Origin: Atopobium sp. UBA1382
GTDB taxonomy: Bacteria > Actinomycetota > Coriobacteriia > Coriobacteriales > Atopobiaceae
Reading direction: 5' to 3'
Assembly (NCBI GenBank): GCA_002305805.1
Contig: DBQY01000009.1
Location: 1 to 64,000 of the forward strand
Length of the DNA stretch: 64,000 bases
Shown: positions 1-7,360 of the stretch, one piece after another
How the letters are laid out: every line of letters begins with the position of its first letter
Numbering within the stretch: position 1 is the stretch's first letter
Made by a program: the position numbers and the translations under genes
Notes under the pieces: model-generated
Database searches by the model: none
What the model was told of the DNA's origin: nothing
What the model saw: the letters and a program-made list of their open reading frames with translations, nothing else

Positions 1-39
1 TCGCCCGCCCTTCTCGCCCGCCCTTCTCGCCCGCCCTCC
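1..39. repeat. Three tandem 13-bp repeats at window edge
   Basis: The unit tcgcccgcccttc occurs three times back to back (1-13, 14-26 and 27-39, the last with one change). It contains the CCTTCTCG octamer that is frequent throughout the window. The array may extend left of the window. No function can be assigned. Confidence 0.8.
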
Positions 40-109
40 GCAAACTGTCGCTTTTTACTGCCCGCAGCCACGAAATCCGGCCGATAGGACGTCAAAACCG
101 ACAGTCTGC
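40..109 (-). repeat. 70-bp palindromic element, copy 1
   Basis: This 70-bp stretch is the reverse complement of positions 700-769 with about 60 of 70 bases identical. Its ends are imperfect inverted repeats (GCAGACTGTCGGTTTT against GCAAACTGTCGCTTTTTAC). It encodes nothing. Together with copy 2 it brackets the tRNA cluster in inverted orientation. It looks like a small non-autonomous mobile or REP-like element, but no related transposase is in the window. Confidence 0.75.
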
Positions 110-111
110 AC

Positions 112-242
112 GGAGCCGGCAACAGAAATAGGACCGGACCCAAAGACGCCGAGAAGAACGACGTTTCTGCAGGTCGTTCTTCTCGGCATGCGATTGGTAA
201 CGTGCAAGAGCGGCCCCGACATAAAACTTGTTGCCCAAAACC
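112..242 (-). repeat. Palindromic GGTTTTGGGCAACAA element, decayed copy
   Basis: Read on the minus strand, this matches the intact element at 2676-2830. It shares the end GGTTTTGGGCAACAAG, the following TTTTATGTCGGGGCCGC and a central hairpin. The hairpin here is a perfect 15-bp inverted repeat (148-162 with 173-187) around a 10-nt loop. The far end has lost most of its terminal repeat and abuts the 70-bp element. Confidence 0.7.
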
Positions 243-316
243 ACGGGGGAGGGCAGGGAGCCCGGCATCGTCTGCGCGAGCACGGAGTCGGTGCATAACT
301 TCTCCAGAATTTCCGG

Positions 317-345
317 TTGCGCGGGCGGGAGGTTTCCCGTATAGT
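317..345 (+). promoter_or_regulatory. Promoter of the tRNA-Gln/Glu cluster
   Basis: A -35 hexamer TTGCGC (317-322) is followed by a 17-bp spacer and the -10 hexamer TATAGT (340-345), about 37 bp upstream of tRNA-Gln. Spacing is ideal for the housekeeping sigma factor. It is one of the few promoters here with both boxes. Confidence 0.65.
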
Positions 346-381
346 ACTTCCTTGCGCTGAGAGGCGCACGAAGTGGCAGAT

Positions 382-455
382 TGGGACTTCGTCTAGTGGT
401 AGGACAGCGGATTCTGGTTCCGTCAACGGGAGTTCGACTCTCTCAGTCCCAGCCA
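382..455 (+). tRNA. tRNA-Gln (CTG)
   Basis: The sequence folds as a cloverleaf. Acceptor arm TGGGACT pairs with AGTCCCA, the anticodon stem GCGGA/TCCGT encloses loop TTCTGGT (anticodon CTG), the T-arm contains GTTCGA, and CCA is encoded (453-455). First gene of a three-tRNA cluster. Confidence 0.93.
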
Positions 456-484
456 TTTGCCGCTTGCCTCACAATCGCATATGT

Positions 485-561
485 GGCCCGTTCGTCTAGC
501 GGTTCAGGACGCCGCCCTCTCAAGGCGGAGATCACCAGTTCGAATCTGGTACGGGCTACCA
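485..561 (+). tRNA. tRNA-Glu (CTC), copy 1
   Basis: Acceptor GGCCCGT pairs with ACGGGCT (G-U at the first pair). The anticodon stem CCGCC/GGCGG encloses CTCTCAA (anticodon CTC). The T-arm has GTTCGAATC and CCA is encoded. It is identical to the next gene. Confidence 0.95.
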
Positions 562-564
562 AAC

Positions 565-641
565 GGCCCGTTCGTCTAGCGGTTCAGGACGCCGCCCTCT
601 CAAGGCGGAGATCACCAGTTCGAATCTGGTACGGGCTACCA
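565..641 (+). tRNA. tRNA-Glu (CTC), copy 2
   Basis: An exact copy of the preceding tRNA-Glu at an 80-bp offset, with only 3 bp between the encoded CCA of copy 1 and the start of copy 2. This is a recent or homogenised tandem duplication. A terminator follows directly. Confidence 0.95.
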
Positions 642-648
642 AACGTTC

Positions 649-683
649 AGGGTCGGTGCCTTTGGGTGCCGGCCCTTTTTTCT
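649..683 (+). terminator. Rho-independent terminator of the tRNA cluster
   Basis: A 12-bp stem with some G-U pairs (AGGGTCGGTGCC with GGTGCCGGCCCT) and a TTTG loop is followed by a run of six T (676-681). It ends the tRNA transcript. Confidence 0.8.
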
Positions 684-699
684 TGTCGCCGTCTCCTAC

Positions 700-769
700 G
701 CAGACTGTCGGTTTTGACGGCTCGTTGGCCGGATTTCTCTGCTGTGGGCAGTAAAAAACGACAGTTTGC
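700..769 (+). repeat. 70-bp palindromic element, copy 2
   Basis: Inverted partner of 40-109, about 86% identical over all 70 bases, with the same imperfect terminal inverted repeats. It lies just after the tRNA terminator. Confidence 0.75.
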
Positions 770-780
770 AACGGGGCGGC

Positions 781-807
781 CGAGAAGGCCGAGAAGACCG
801 AGAAGGA
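781..807. repeat. Three tandem 9-bp GAGAAG repeats
   Basis: cgagaaggc, cgagaagac and cgagaagga follow one another directly. They lie 10 bp beyond the stop codon of the minus-strand lipoprotein gene, so its 3' end would carry three CTTCTCG copies. No terminator is visible here. Confidence 0.7.
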
Positions 808-816
808 CCCGCGGCC

Positions 817-2490
817 CTACACGCCCCAGTCGGGGGGCGTCTCCTGCCGGGCGAGGTCGAACGAGAGCGCCGTGCCGTCGACCCTGCGCCCCTCGACGTG
901 GGCGGTCGCGTCGTCGGGGTAGGAAACGACGAAGCTCGTGCCCCTCGCGGTCGTGCACATGAGCTCCGTGTCATCGGAGATTGGCACGAAGAACACGTAC
1001 TCCAAGCTCGCGTCGGAGCTCCCGGGCGCGGCCATGGAGAAGGTGCCGCCCAGCTGCGCCACGTAATCGGTGCTCATGCTCACATACAGCATGACCTCGT
1101 ACTCCTCGCCCTCCGCCGTGGCGGTGGCGCCCTCGGGCGTGGCGAAATAACCCCACATCGGACACTGGTAGTCGAGCTCCTCGAACGCGCGGCGCGAGGG
1201 CAGCGGGTCCTTGTCCTCGTCGGAAAGCGCCGGCGCGGCGACGTCGAGCGCCGAGGTGGGCTCGATCCGCTCCCCCGTCTCCGTGTTCACGTATCCAAAG
1301 GTCCAGACGAAGTAGTCGTCGAGCTCGCCGTCGTCATAGTAGTTCCCCTGAACGGCGTAGAGCAGGTTGCCGTTCTCGTCGTAGGTGAACTCGACCTTCT
1401 CTTCGATGTTCGCGCCCAACGGATACCCCCACAGGCTCGTGATCTGCATGGTGGGGTTGCCCGACTCGTCGTACTCGGTGTACTCGTGGCGCGTGTTGTC
1501 CTGGGTACCCATGGTGTTGCCGGCATAGCGGCGGTAGTACACGCAGCCGTTCTCGTCCTTGGCCTGGAACTCGTAGCGGCCCATACCGGGCGAGCCGATG
1601 GTCTCGCCGTCCTCGAGGTTGACGTAGAGCTCCGTCGACGCCCCCGTCGCGTCGTCGTAGGCCCAGTACGTCCCCGCGTCGCTCTCGCGGATCGTGAGGT
1701 CCTCCGCCGAGATGATGATGCCGTTCTCCAAGGGGCTCTCGACGCCGGTGCGCGAGAGCGGCCGCCCCTTCTCGTCAAGGGTGGTGACGCTCGTCCCCGA
1801 GACGTTCTCGGGCGCCATCTCGCCGTCGTAGGTCGTGACCACGCGGCGCGAGCCGTCTTCGGTGGTCTCGGTGGTGGTGTAGCCCACGAGCTCGCCGTCG
1901 AGCTCCTCGCGCTCGTACGCCACCCCGTCCTCGGTCGTCCCCGCGTAGGTGGCGGAGGTGCTCGTCGGCTCGCCCTGGGCGTTGTACGTCGTGACGCTGG
2001 TCACGGTCTCGCCGCCCTCCGCCTGCCCGCTCCCCTCGTAGACGACCCGCGACGTGATCTGCGGCTCGCCCTCCTCGGCCTGAATCAGGAACGTCTCGTC
2101 GGGGTGGTAGGTCCAGCGCTGCATCTCCCGGAGCATCCCGTCGTCGCCATAGACGTACGACGCCGCCCCGTACCCCTGGCTAAGGCCGTCGCCCACGCGG
2201 CACTTGCGAACCTCGGAGACCGCCCAGGGCTTGCCGAGCGTAGAGGGATCCGCCTCGACCTCGGGAAGTGTGGGCATAAAGGCATCGTCCTCCAGCACCC
2301 AGGCCGCCTCGGGCGACCACATGGACGGGCTGACGTCCTGGGAGCGAGGCGCCGGGCTCGCCTCGTCCGCGACGTCCGTTGCACCCGTTGCGCCCGTTGC
2401 GCCCGAGCACGCCGAAAGCAGCGCCGCGACCAGCGCGCAAGCGACCGCTGCCGCCGAGAGACCCGTCCGTCCCCCAGAAATGCGTCTCAT
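817..2490 (-). CDS. Secreted lipoprotein with YD-like repeats
   Basis: A 557-residue protein with a basic N-terminus, a hydrophobic segment and a lipobox LSAC with the lipidated cysteine at about residue 28, so it should be anchored to the outer face of the membrane. An Asp/Ser/Pro-rich linker follows. The middle carries several diverged repeats of the form (T/E)YDE.GN, for example EYDESGNPTMQ, TYDENGNLLYA and TLDEKGRPLSR, which resemble YD/RHS or MORN-type beta-repeats. The C-terminus is a globular region without a recognised motif. Start ATG has a strong RBS (GGGGAGGGG). The repeats suggest surface adhesion or carbohydrate binding, but this is inference. It stands alone between a tRNA cluster and cca. 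Confidence 0.8.
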   Translation of the reverse strand: MRRISGGRTGLSAAAVACALVAALLSACSGATGATGATDVADEASPAPRSQDVSPSMWSPEAAWVLEDDAFMPTLPEVEADPSTLGKPWAVSEVRKCRVGDGLSQGYGAASYVYGDDGMLREMQRWTYHPDETFLIQAEEGEPQITSRVVYEGSGQAEGGETVTSVTTYNAQGEPTSTSATYAGTTEDGVAYEREELDGELVGYTTTETTEDGSRRVVTTYDGEMAPENVSGTSVTTLDEKGRPLSRTGVESPLENGIIISAEDLTIRESDAGTYWAYDDATGASTELYVNLEDGETIGSPGMGRYEFQAKDENGCVYYRRYAGNTMGTQDNTRHEYTEYDESGNPTMQITSLWGYPLGANIEEKVEFTYDENGNLLYAVQGNYYDDGELDDYFVWTFGYVNTETGERIEPTSALDVAAPALSDEDKDPLPSRRAFEELDYQCPMWGYFATPEGATATAEGEEYEVMLYVSMSTDYVAQLGGTFSMAAPGSSDASLEYVFFVPISDDTELMCTTARGTSFVVSYPDDATAHVEGRRVDGTALSFDLARQETPPDWGV

Positions 2491-2544
2491 GGTACCGCCC
2501 CTCCCCGCAACGCCAGCGCGCGGCCTCGGCGCCGCGACATCAAA

Positions 2545-2550
2545 AGTGTA
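2545..2550 (-). promoter_or_regulatory. Possible -10 box of the lipoprotein gene
   Basis: Minus-strand TACACT lies about 55 bp upstream of the ATG at 2490. No convincing -35 is seen. Confidence 0.35.
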
Positions 2551-2675
2551 CCGGGGCGTCTCGGGTGCGCCGGCACGCGGGCGGCCTCAATCGACCGGCG
2601 TACGCTCAGCGGGGACGGGCGGCAGCCCCGTTCTCATTTTGCCGGCGCTTGGCGTGGCCGCCGGCCCTCCCCCGT

Positions 2676-2830
2676 GGTTTTGGGCAACAAGTTTTATGTC
2701 GGGGCCGCCTGTGCACGTTATCATTCGGCAGGCGAGAAGAACGACCTGCGGAAACGTCGTCCTTCTCGGCACCTTGCGCGCCTTGGGTCCCGCCGGAGGG
2801 GCCTGGGCATAAAAGTTGTTGCCCAAAACC
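2676..2830. repeat. 155-bp palindromic (MITE-like) element
   Basis: Both ends carry a 25-bp inverted repeat (GGTTTTGGGCAACAA, then G or C, then TTTTATG). The centre holds a hairpin whose arms contain gagaagaacgac and gtcgtccttctc (2734-2745 with 2756-2767). The element is non-coding and matches the decayed copy at 112-242, including about 10 bp of flank beyond the terminal repeat. No target duplication is obvious. The rest of the 2491-2939 gap holds nothing recognisable apart from the lipoprotein promoter region. Confidence 0.8.
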
Positions 2831-2939
2831 TAGCATGGCGGGCCGGTATCGGCCGTCTCGCGAGCGCGGGGCGGCACGAAGGTATGCAACCACGCGCGAT
2901 GTGACATACGAAGGTGAACTACCGGCAGGTGACGTTCCC

Positions 2940-4334
2940 CTACCAGCGCAGCCAGGCGAGAAGGGCCTCGCGCTCGTTGGGAACCTCGTCAGCCTTCACG
3001 GCCTCCAGGAGCTGCGCGAGCACCATGCCCACCCCAGGCCCCGGCTCGATCCCACGCTCGCGGATCACGTCCGCACCGCCCACGGCGAGGTCGCGCGCAC
3101 GCCACACGCCGCCGGTCGCCAGCTCGCGCCGCAGCACCGCGCTCATGGCGTCGAGCTCCACGGCGTAGCCCATGCACGCAGGCGCCTTGGCCACCGCGTC
3201 GGCGCGCTTGAGGTCGAGAAGCGCAAAGGCCAGCTCGCGCGCCTGCCCCGGCGCCACCGCCTCCAGCTCAGAGAGCATCCGCCGCATGGACGGCGCCGTC
3301 GCGCGGATCTCAAAGTCGTGCAGCAGCACGAGCGCCGCCGCCGCGCGCGTGACGTCGCCGGGCACGGCCAGCCTCCCCATCACGCGCCGCGCCATGCGCG
3401 CGCCCTCCTCCGGGTGCCCGAAGAAGTGGCCACGGCCGGAGACGTCCTCGCTCCAGCAGGCCGGCTTGGCCACGTCGTGGAGAAGCGCCGCCCAACGCAG
3501 CGCTGCACTCGGCCGGCCGCCAGCGAACTCCTCCGCGCCCGCGCAGACGCGCGCCGTGTGCTCGAGCACGTCATGGGCGTGATAGGGACTCTTCTGGTCA
3601 AAGCCGGCCATCGGTGCGAGCTCGGGCACGGCGGCCGCAAGCACGGCAAACTCGTGGCGCAGCGCCCACGCGGCACGCCCCGTGGCAAGGATCCCGTCCA
3701 GCTCCTGGCCGATGCGCTCGGACGCGATGTCGGCGAGCTCGGGCGCGCAGGCCTCGAGCGCGGCCTGCGTCGCAGGCTCGATCCGCGCGCCCAGCCGGCA
3801 CGCAAAGCGCACCGCGCGCAGCACGCGCAGCGCGTCCTCCTCGAAGCGCCGCCGTGGTTCCCCCACCGCACGGATGACGCACGCCGCGAGGTCCTTCTCG
3901 CCACCAAAGGGGTCGAGCAGGCCGCGCTCCGGGTGGAAGGCCATCGCGTTCACCGTGAAGTCGCGGCGCGCCAGGTCCTCGCGCACGTCCGTGACAAAGC
4001 GCACCTCGTCGGGATGGCGGCGGTCGGAGTAGGTGCCCTCGACGCGGTAGGTGGTCGTCTCGACGGGACGCCCGTCCGCGACGGCGGTGACCGTGCCGTG
4101 GTCCGTCCCCGTCTCGTGGACGGCCATGCCCGCCTCGCGCAGCACGCGCGCGGTCTCCTGCCACGGCGCCGAGGTGGTCACGTCCACGTCATGTCCCGGC
4201 CGGCCGAGAAGCGCGTCGCGCACCCAGCCGCCGACAACCCAGGCCTCATAGCCCGCGCCCTCGAGCGCGCCCAGGACACGCCGCGCGTAGGCGGGCAGCT
4301 CGCGCGCCAGACGCGCCTCGACGTCCGTACCCAT
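2940..4334 (-). CDS. cca: CCA tRNA nucleotidyltransferase, HD type
   Basis: A 464-residue class II polymerase-beta-family enzyme that adds or repairs the 3'-CCA end of tRNAs. The N-terminus has VGGWVRDALLGRPGHDVDVTT, containing the GG and DxD metal-binding motif. RRDFTVNAMAF follows, then the RNA-binding motif DALRVLRAVRFACRLG. The C-terminal half has an HD domain (WAALLHDVAKP), which gives some family members phosphohydrolase activity. The start at MGTDVEARL is chosen because it precedes the conserved fold directly; an in-frame ATG 75 bp upstream exists but overlaps the promoter. All CCA ends of the tRNAs seen here are encoded, so the enzyme probably acts mainly in repair. Confidence 0.93.
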   Translation of the reverse strand: MGTDVEARLARELPAYARRVLGALEGAGYEAWVVGGWVRDALLGRPGHDVDVTTSAPWQETARVLREAGMAVHETGTDHGTVTAVADGRPVETTTYRVEGTYSDRRHPDEVRFVTDVREDLARRDFTVNAMAFHPERGLLDPFGGEKDLAACVIRAVGEPRRRFEEDALRVLRAVRFACRLGARIEPATQAALEACAPELADIASERIGQELDGILATGRAAWALRHEFAVLAAAVPELAPMAGFDQKSPYHAHDVLEHTARVCAGAEEFAGGRPSAALRWAALLHDVAKPACWSEDVSGRGHFFGHPEEGARMARRVMGRLAVPGDVTRAAAALVLLHDFEIRATAPSMRRMLSELEAVAPGQARELAFALLDLKRADAVAKAPACMGYAVELDAMSAVLRRELATGGVWRARDLAVGGADVIRERGIEPGPGVGMVLAQLLEAVKADEVPNEREALLAWLRW

Positions 4335-4383
4335 GCGAGCCACCTCCCCCGCGTCCTTCTCTGCCCGTCGTCCTTCTCGCCCG

Positions 4384-4392
4384 ATTCTAGCA
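4384..4392 (-). promoter_or_regulatory. Extended -10 promoter of cca
   Basis: Minus-strand TGCTAGAAT gives an extended -10 about 50 bp before the cca start, with no -35. It diverges from the pepC promoter 35 bp away. Confidence 0.55.
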
Positions 4393-4423
4393 GGAACGCC
4401 CCCGAGCACCGCCCCGGCGCCCG

Positions 4424-4432
4424 TGCTATGCT
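4424..4432 (+). promoter_or_regulatory. Extended -10 promoter of pepC
   Basis: TGCTATGCT is an extended -10, 33 bp before the pepC ATG, with no recognisable -35. The RBS gagaaggga lies between. Confidence 0.5.
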
Positions 4433-4464
4433 CGGCTCGTTAAATCACGCGAGAAGGGATTCCT

Positions 4465-5823
4465 ATGGACGAGAAGCTCACCGTCACCCCCGACGACCTC
4501 GCCGCCGCCAGCGCCGACTTCCGCGCCGAGCGCGCCAACGTCGTCGCCAAGAACGCCGTCACCGCAAGCGGCATCCGCGCCGCCGCGCGCGTGCCTGAGG
4601 CCGTGGGCGCCAACGCCATGACCTTTGACGTGGAGGTCCGTCAGGGGGAGCGCTGCGACCAGCAGCACTCCGGGCGCTGTTGGATGTTCGCGAGCCTCAA
4701 CACCATGCGCCATCGCATCATCCGTCGCTACAACCTCAAGACCTTCGAGCTCAGCCAGACCTATCCCCTCTTCTGGGACAAGCTCGAGAAGTGCAACTGG
4801 TTCCTCGCCAACATCCTGGACACCCTCGACGAGCCGATCGACGGGCGCCTGGTGAGCTACCTGCTCTCCGACCCGATCTGCGACGGCGGCCAGTGGGACA
4901 TGTTCCGCAGCCTCGTGAAGAAGTACGGCGTCGTGCCCAAGGAGGCCATGACCGAGACCGCCTGTTCACGCAACACGCGCGAGATGGACAAGTATCTGAC
5001 GCGCTACCTGCGCGGATGCGCGCGGCGTCTGCGCGAGAGCGCGGAGGCGGGCGTGAGCGCCGACGACCTTCTCGACATGCAGCGGGAGATGATGGGCGAC
5101 GTCTACCACTTCCTCGTTACCTGCCTGGGCGAGCCGCCCGCGCGCTTTGAGGTGCGCCTGCGCGACAAGGACGACAAGCTCGTGCTCTCCGGCAGCTTCA
5201 CGCCCCAGGAGTTCTTCGCCGAGGCCGTGGGCATGGACGTCGACGACTATGTGAGCCTCATCTCCGCACCCACCGCCGACAGGCCCTTTGGCCACGTCTA
5301 CACCGTGAGCCGCCTGGGCAACGTCGTTGAGGACGGCGGCGTGCGCTACCTCAACCTGCCGATCGAGCGTCTCAAGGAGGCGGCCGTGGCACAGCTGCAA
5401 GACGGCCTGCCCGTGTGGTTCGGCTGCGACGTGGACCAGAGCTACCTGCGCGCCGAGGGCATCATGGACACCGCGGCGCTCGACGTGGACGGCCTCTTTG
5501 GCTTCCCGGTGGAGGGCTGCCTGAACCGCGCGGAGCGCCTGGACTACGGAGAGTCCCTCATGACGCACGCGATGGTCCTCGAGGGCGTGAACCTCACCGC
5601 CGACGGCCACCCCAAGCTCTGGAAGGTCGAGAACAGCTGGGGCAAGGACCATGGCCGCGACGGCTTTGACACGCTCTCCGACGCCTGGTTCGACGAGTAC
5701 GTCTACCAGGTCGTCGTGGACCGCCGCTACCTCACGGACGATGAGCGCGCCGCCTACGACACCGAGGAGGCGCGCGTGCTCGCACCGTGGGATCCGATGG
5801 GCTCGCTCGCCCGTGTGCGGTAG
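4465..5823 (+). CDS. pepC: Aminopeptidase C (C1B cysteine peptidase)
   Basis: A 452-residue cytosolic papain-like aminopeptidase of the bleomycin hydrolase family, which in other bacteria forms a self-compartmentalising hexamer and trims peptides from the N-terminus. The catalytic cysteine is in QQHSGRCWMFASLN (about C72). The histidine is in SLMTHAMVLEGV and the asparagine in KVENSWGKDHG. Length matches the family. The final residues (MGSLARVR) form the C-terminal arm that in homologues lies in the active site and sets aminopeptidase specificity. It is transcribed alone and faces yigZ convergently. Confidence 0.95.
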   Translation: MDEKLTVTPDDLAAASADFRAERANVVAKNAVTASGIRAAARVPEAVGANAMTFDVEVRQGERCDQQHSGRCWMFASLNTMRHRIIRRYNLKTFELSQTYPLFWDKLEKCNWFLANILDTLDEPIDGRLVSYLLSDPICDGGQWDMFRSLVKKYGVVPKEAMTETACSRNTREMDKYLTRYLRGCARRLRESAEAGVSADDLLDMQREMMGDVYHFLVTCLGEPPARFEVRLRDKDDKLVLSGSFTPQEFFAEAVGMDVDDYVSLISAPTADRPFGHVYTVSRLGNVVEDGGVRYLNLPIERLKEAAVAQLQDGLPVWFGCDVDQSYLRAEGIMDTAALDVDGLFGFPVEGCLNRAERLDYGESLMTHAMVLEGVNLTADGHPKLWKVENSWGKDHGRDGFDTLSDAWFDEYVYQVVVDRRYLTDDERAAYDTEEARVLAPWDPMGSLARVR

Positions 5824-5843
5824 GCCCAGCATCGCTCCCAAGA

Positions 5844-5944
5844 GGTTTGGGTTCGCGATTTCTGGAAAACACGACTTACTCGCGACAAAAGCCCTGTTGG
5901 CGTTTAGCTGATTCGGCCACGGAGCCTTAACGTGAACCCAAACC
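5844..5944. repeat. GGTTTGGGTTC palindromic element, copy 1
   Basis: A 101-bp non-coding element bounded by GGTTTGGGTTC (5844-5854) and its exact inverse GAACCCAAACC (5934-5944). It lies directly downstream of pepC. Confidence 0.75.
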
Positions 5945-5963
5945 GGAAAACGGTTTGGGTTCA
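5932..5963 (+). terminator. Hairpin at the junction of twin elements
   Basis: GTGAACCCAAACCG and CGGTTTGGGTTCAT form a stem of at least 13 bp around GAAAA, created where the two elements abut. A short TTTT follows. It could terminate pepC and possibly the convergent yigZ transcript; this role is inferred. Confidence 0.45.
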
Positions 5964-6062
5964 TTTTACGCGCCGCGAGGGCACTGATATTGTTTTCAAA
6001 ACTAGTTACCTGCGGTTTTGTCGGAGGTCAGGGCAATCGCGCCCAAACCGTGAACCCAAACC
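5952..6062. repeat. GGTTTGGGTTC palindromic element, copy 2
   Basis: A 111-bp element with the same 11-bp terminal inverted repeats (5952-5962 and 6052-6062). An extra CCCAAACCG precedes the right end. It is separated from copy 1 by 7 bp; the interiors are dissimilar and AT-rich. Confidence 0.75.
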
Positions 6063-6078
6063 TCCCAGAAGGGGGATT

Positions 6079-6729
6079 TCAGAACTCCGCAAAGCGCGGC
6101 TCGCCAGCGCGGGCGAGCTCCTCGCCGCCGGCAAGCTCGTACACGGCCGAGCAGAACCTCTCCTCGTCACCCGCACGAAACAGGCACGTGAGCTGCACGT
6201 CCTCGGTGAAGAGCTGATCGGTCACACGCCCACCAGCGTCCATGCACATCCGCGTCACGCGATCGAACAGCGCATACGGCAGCTGTACCGTCACCGGGCA
6301 CACGAGCGTCATCTCGCAGATCGCGCCGTCCCTCTCGGCGGCGGCCACCGCCGCCTGAGTCGCCGCGGTGTATGCGCGCACGAGCCCGCCCGGTCCCAGC
6401 AACGTCCCGCCGAAGTAGCGCGTCACCATGCAGCACACATCCGCAAGGCCGGCACCACGCAGGACCTCGAGCGTGGGCATGCCGCTCGTGCGACTGGGCT
6501 CGCCGTCGTCGGAGCACCGCTCGCGCCCGTCCGCGAGAATCCAGGCCGGGACGTTGTGGCGCGCGTCATGGTGCCGAGCGCGGACCTCGGCGATGAACGC
6601 CTCGGCCTCCGCCTCGCTCCTCACGCGCCTGAGCTGCGCAATGAAGCGGCTGCGCCGGTCCTCGAACTCGCCCACCGCCTCGGCGCCGGAGCGCAGCGTG
6701 CGATAGCCCTCCCCCGTCAACGCTCGCAC
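6079..6729 (-). CDS. yigZ: YigZ/IMPACT family protein
   Basis: A 216-residue UPF0029/IMPACT-family protein with the family core EFEDRRSRFIAQL, then DGEPSRTSGMPTLEVL and VTRYFGGTLLGPGGLVRAY, and a C-terminal ferredoxin-like domain. Eukaryotic IMPACT regulates GCN2; the bacterial role is unclear. It starts at GTG 6729, overlapping the EIIA gene by 13 bp. A TTG at 6720 that overlaps the EIIA stop as TTGA is an alternative. Translational coupling to the EIIA gene is likely. Confidence 0.9.
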   Translation of the reverse strand: MRALTGEGYRTLRSGAEAVGEFEDRRSRFIAQLRRVRSEAEAEAFIAEVRARHHDARHNVPAWILADGRERCSDDGEPSRTSGMPTLEVLRGAGLADVCCMVTRYFGGTLLGPGGLVRAYTAATQAAVAAAERDGAICEMTLVCPVTVQLPYALFDRVTRMCMDAGGRVTDQLFTEDVQLTCLFRAGDEERFCSAVYELAGGEELARAGEPRFAEF

Positions 6730-7253
6730 CGGAGCACGGTGGAGCCTGCCACAACCTTAAAGTCGCAGGCGACGACCTCCACGCTCGAAAAGTCGCCGGT
6801 GTTGGTGACGGTCACCACGACCGTGTCGTCAAGGCCGCGCGTCGTCATGAGGGAGCGGTCGAAGCTCAGGACCGGCTGTCCGGCGTGCACCTCGTCGCCC
6901 TTGTGCACGAGCTGGTCGAACCCCTCGCCGCGCAGGGCGACGGAGTCGAGCCCCACGTGCAGCAGGACCTCGGCCCCGCTCCTGGCCTTGATGAGCAGGG
7001 CATGACCGGTCTTGATGTCGGCCACGACGGTTCCGTCGACCGGGGCGTAGGCGACGTCGCCCTCCGGCGCGATACCCACGCCAACGCCGAGCATGCCCTG
7101 CGCGAACGCAGGGTCCCGCACCTCGTCGAGCGCCATGACGCGCCCCGCCACCGGGGCGCACACTGCCTGGGGATCCTCGGGGGTGGGCACAGGCTTGATC
7201 GTCTGCCCGGGCCGGTCGAACAGCGACAGGCCCAGCTTGTCGAACAGACCCAC
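6717..7253 (-). CDS. crr: PTS EIIA component, glucose type
   Basis: About 178 residues of the Glc-family EIIA fold. The phosphorylatable histidine is in EVLLHVGLDSVAL, and the family signature GDEVHAGQPVLSFD follows. It relays phosphate from HPr to a sugar-specific EIIB; no EIIBC is nearby, so the sugar is unknown. I choose GTG 7253 because GGAAAGG lies 6 bp before it; an in-frame GTG at 7268 would use that RBS as coding sequence. The first ten residues (VGLFDKLGLS) resemble the amphipathic N-terminal helix of free-standing EIIA-Glc. It pairs with yigZ as a two-gene unit. Confidence 0.92.
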   Translation of the reverse strand: MGLFDKLGLSLFDRPGQTIKPVPTPEDPQAVCAPVAGRVMALDEVRDPAFAQGMLGVGVGIAPEGDVAYAPVDGTVVADIKTGHALLIKARSGAEVLLHVGLDSVALRGEGFDQLVHKGDEVHAGQPVLSFDRSLMTTRGLDDTVVVTVTNTGDFSSVEVVACDFKVVAGSTVLRCER

Positions 7254-7360
7254 GTACTGCCTTTCCACACGCGCCGCCGTCAGGCGGCCTTCCTTTCCGG
7301 TTAGGTATTGTAGAACAAGCGAAGCCCGCGGGCGAGAAGCTCGTTCGTGGTAGAATACCC

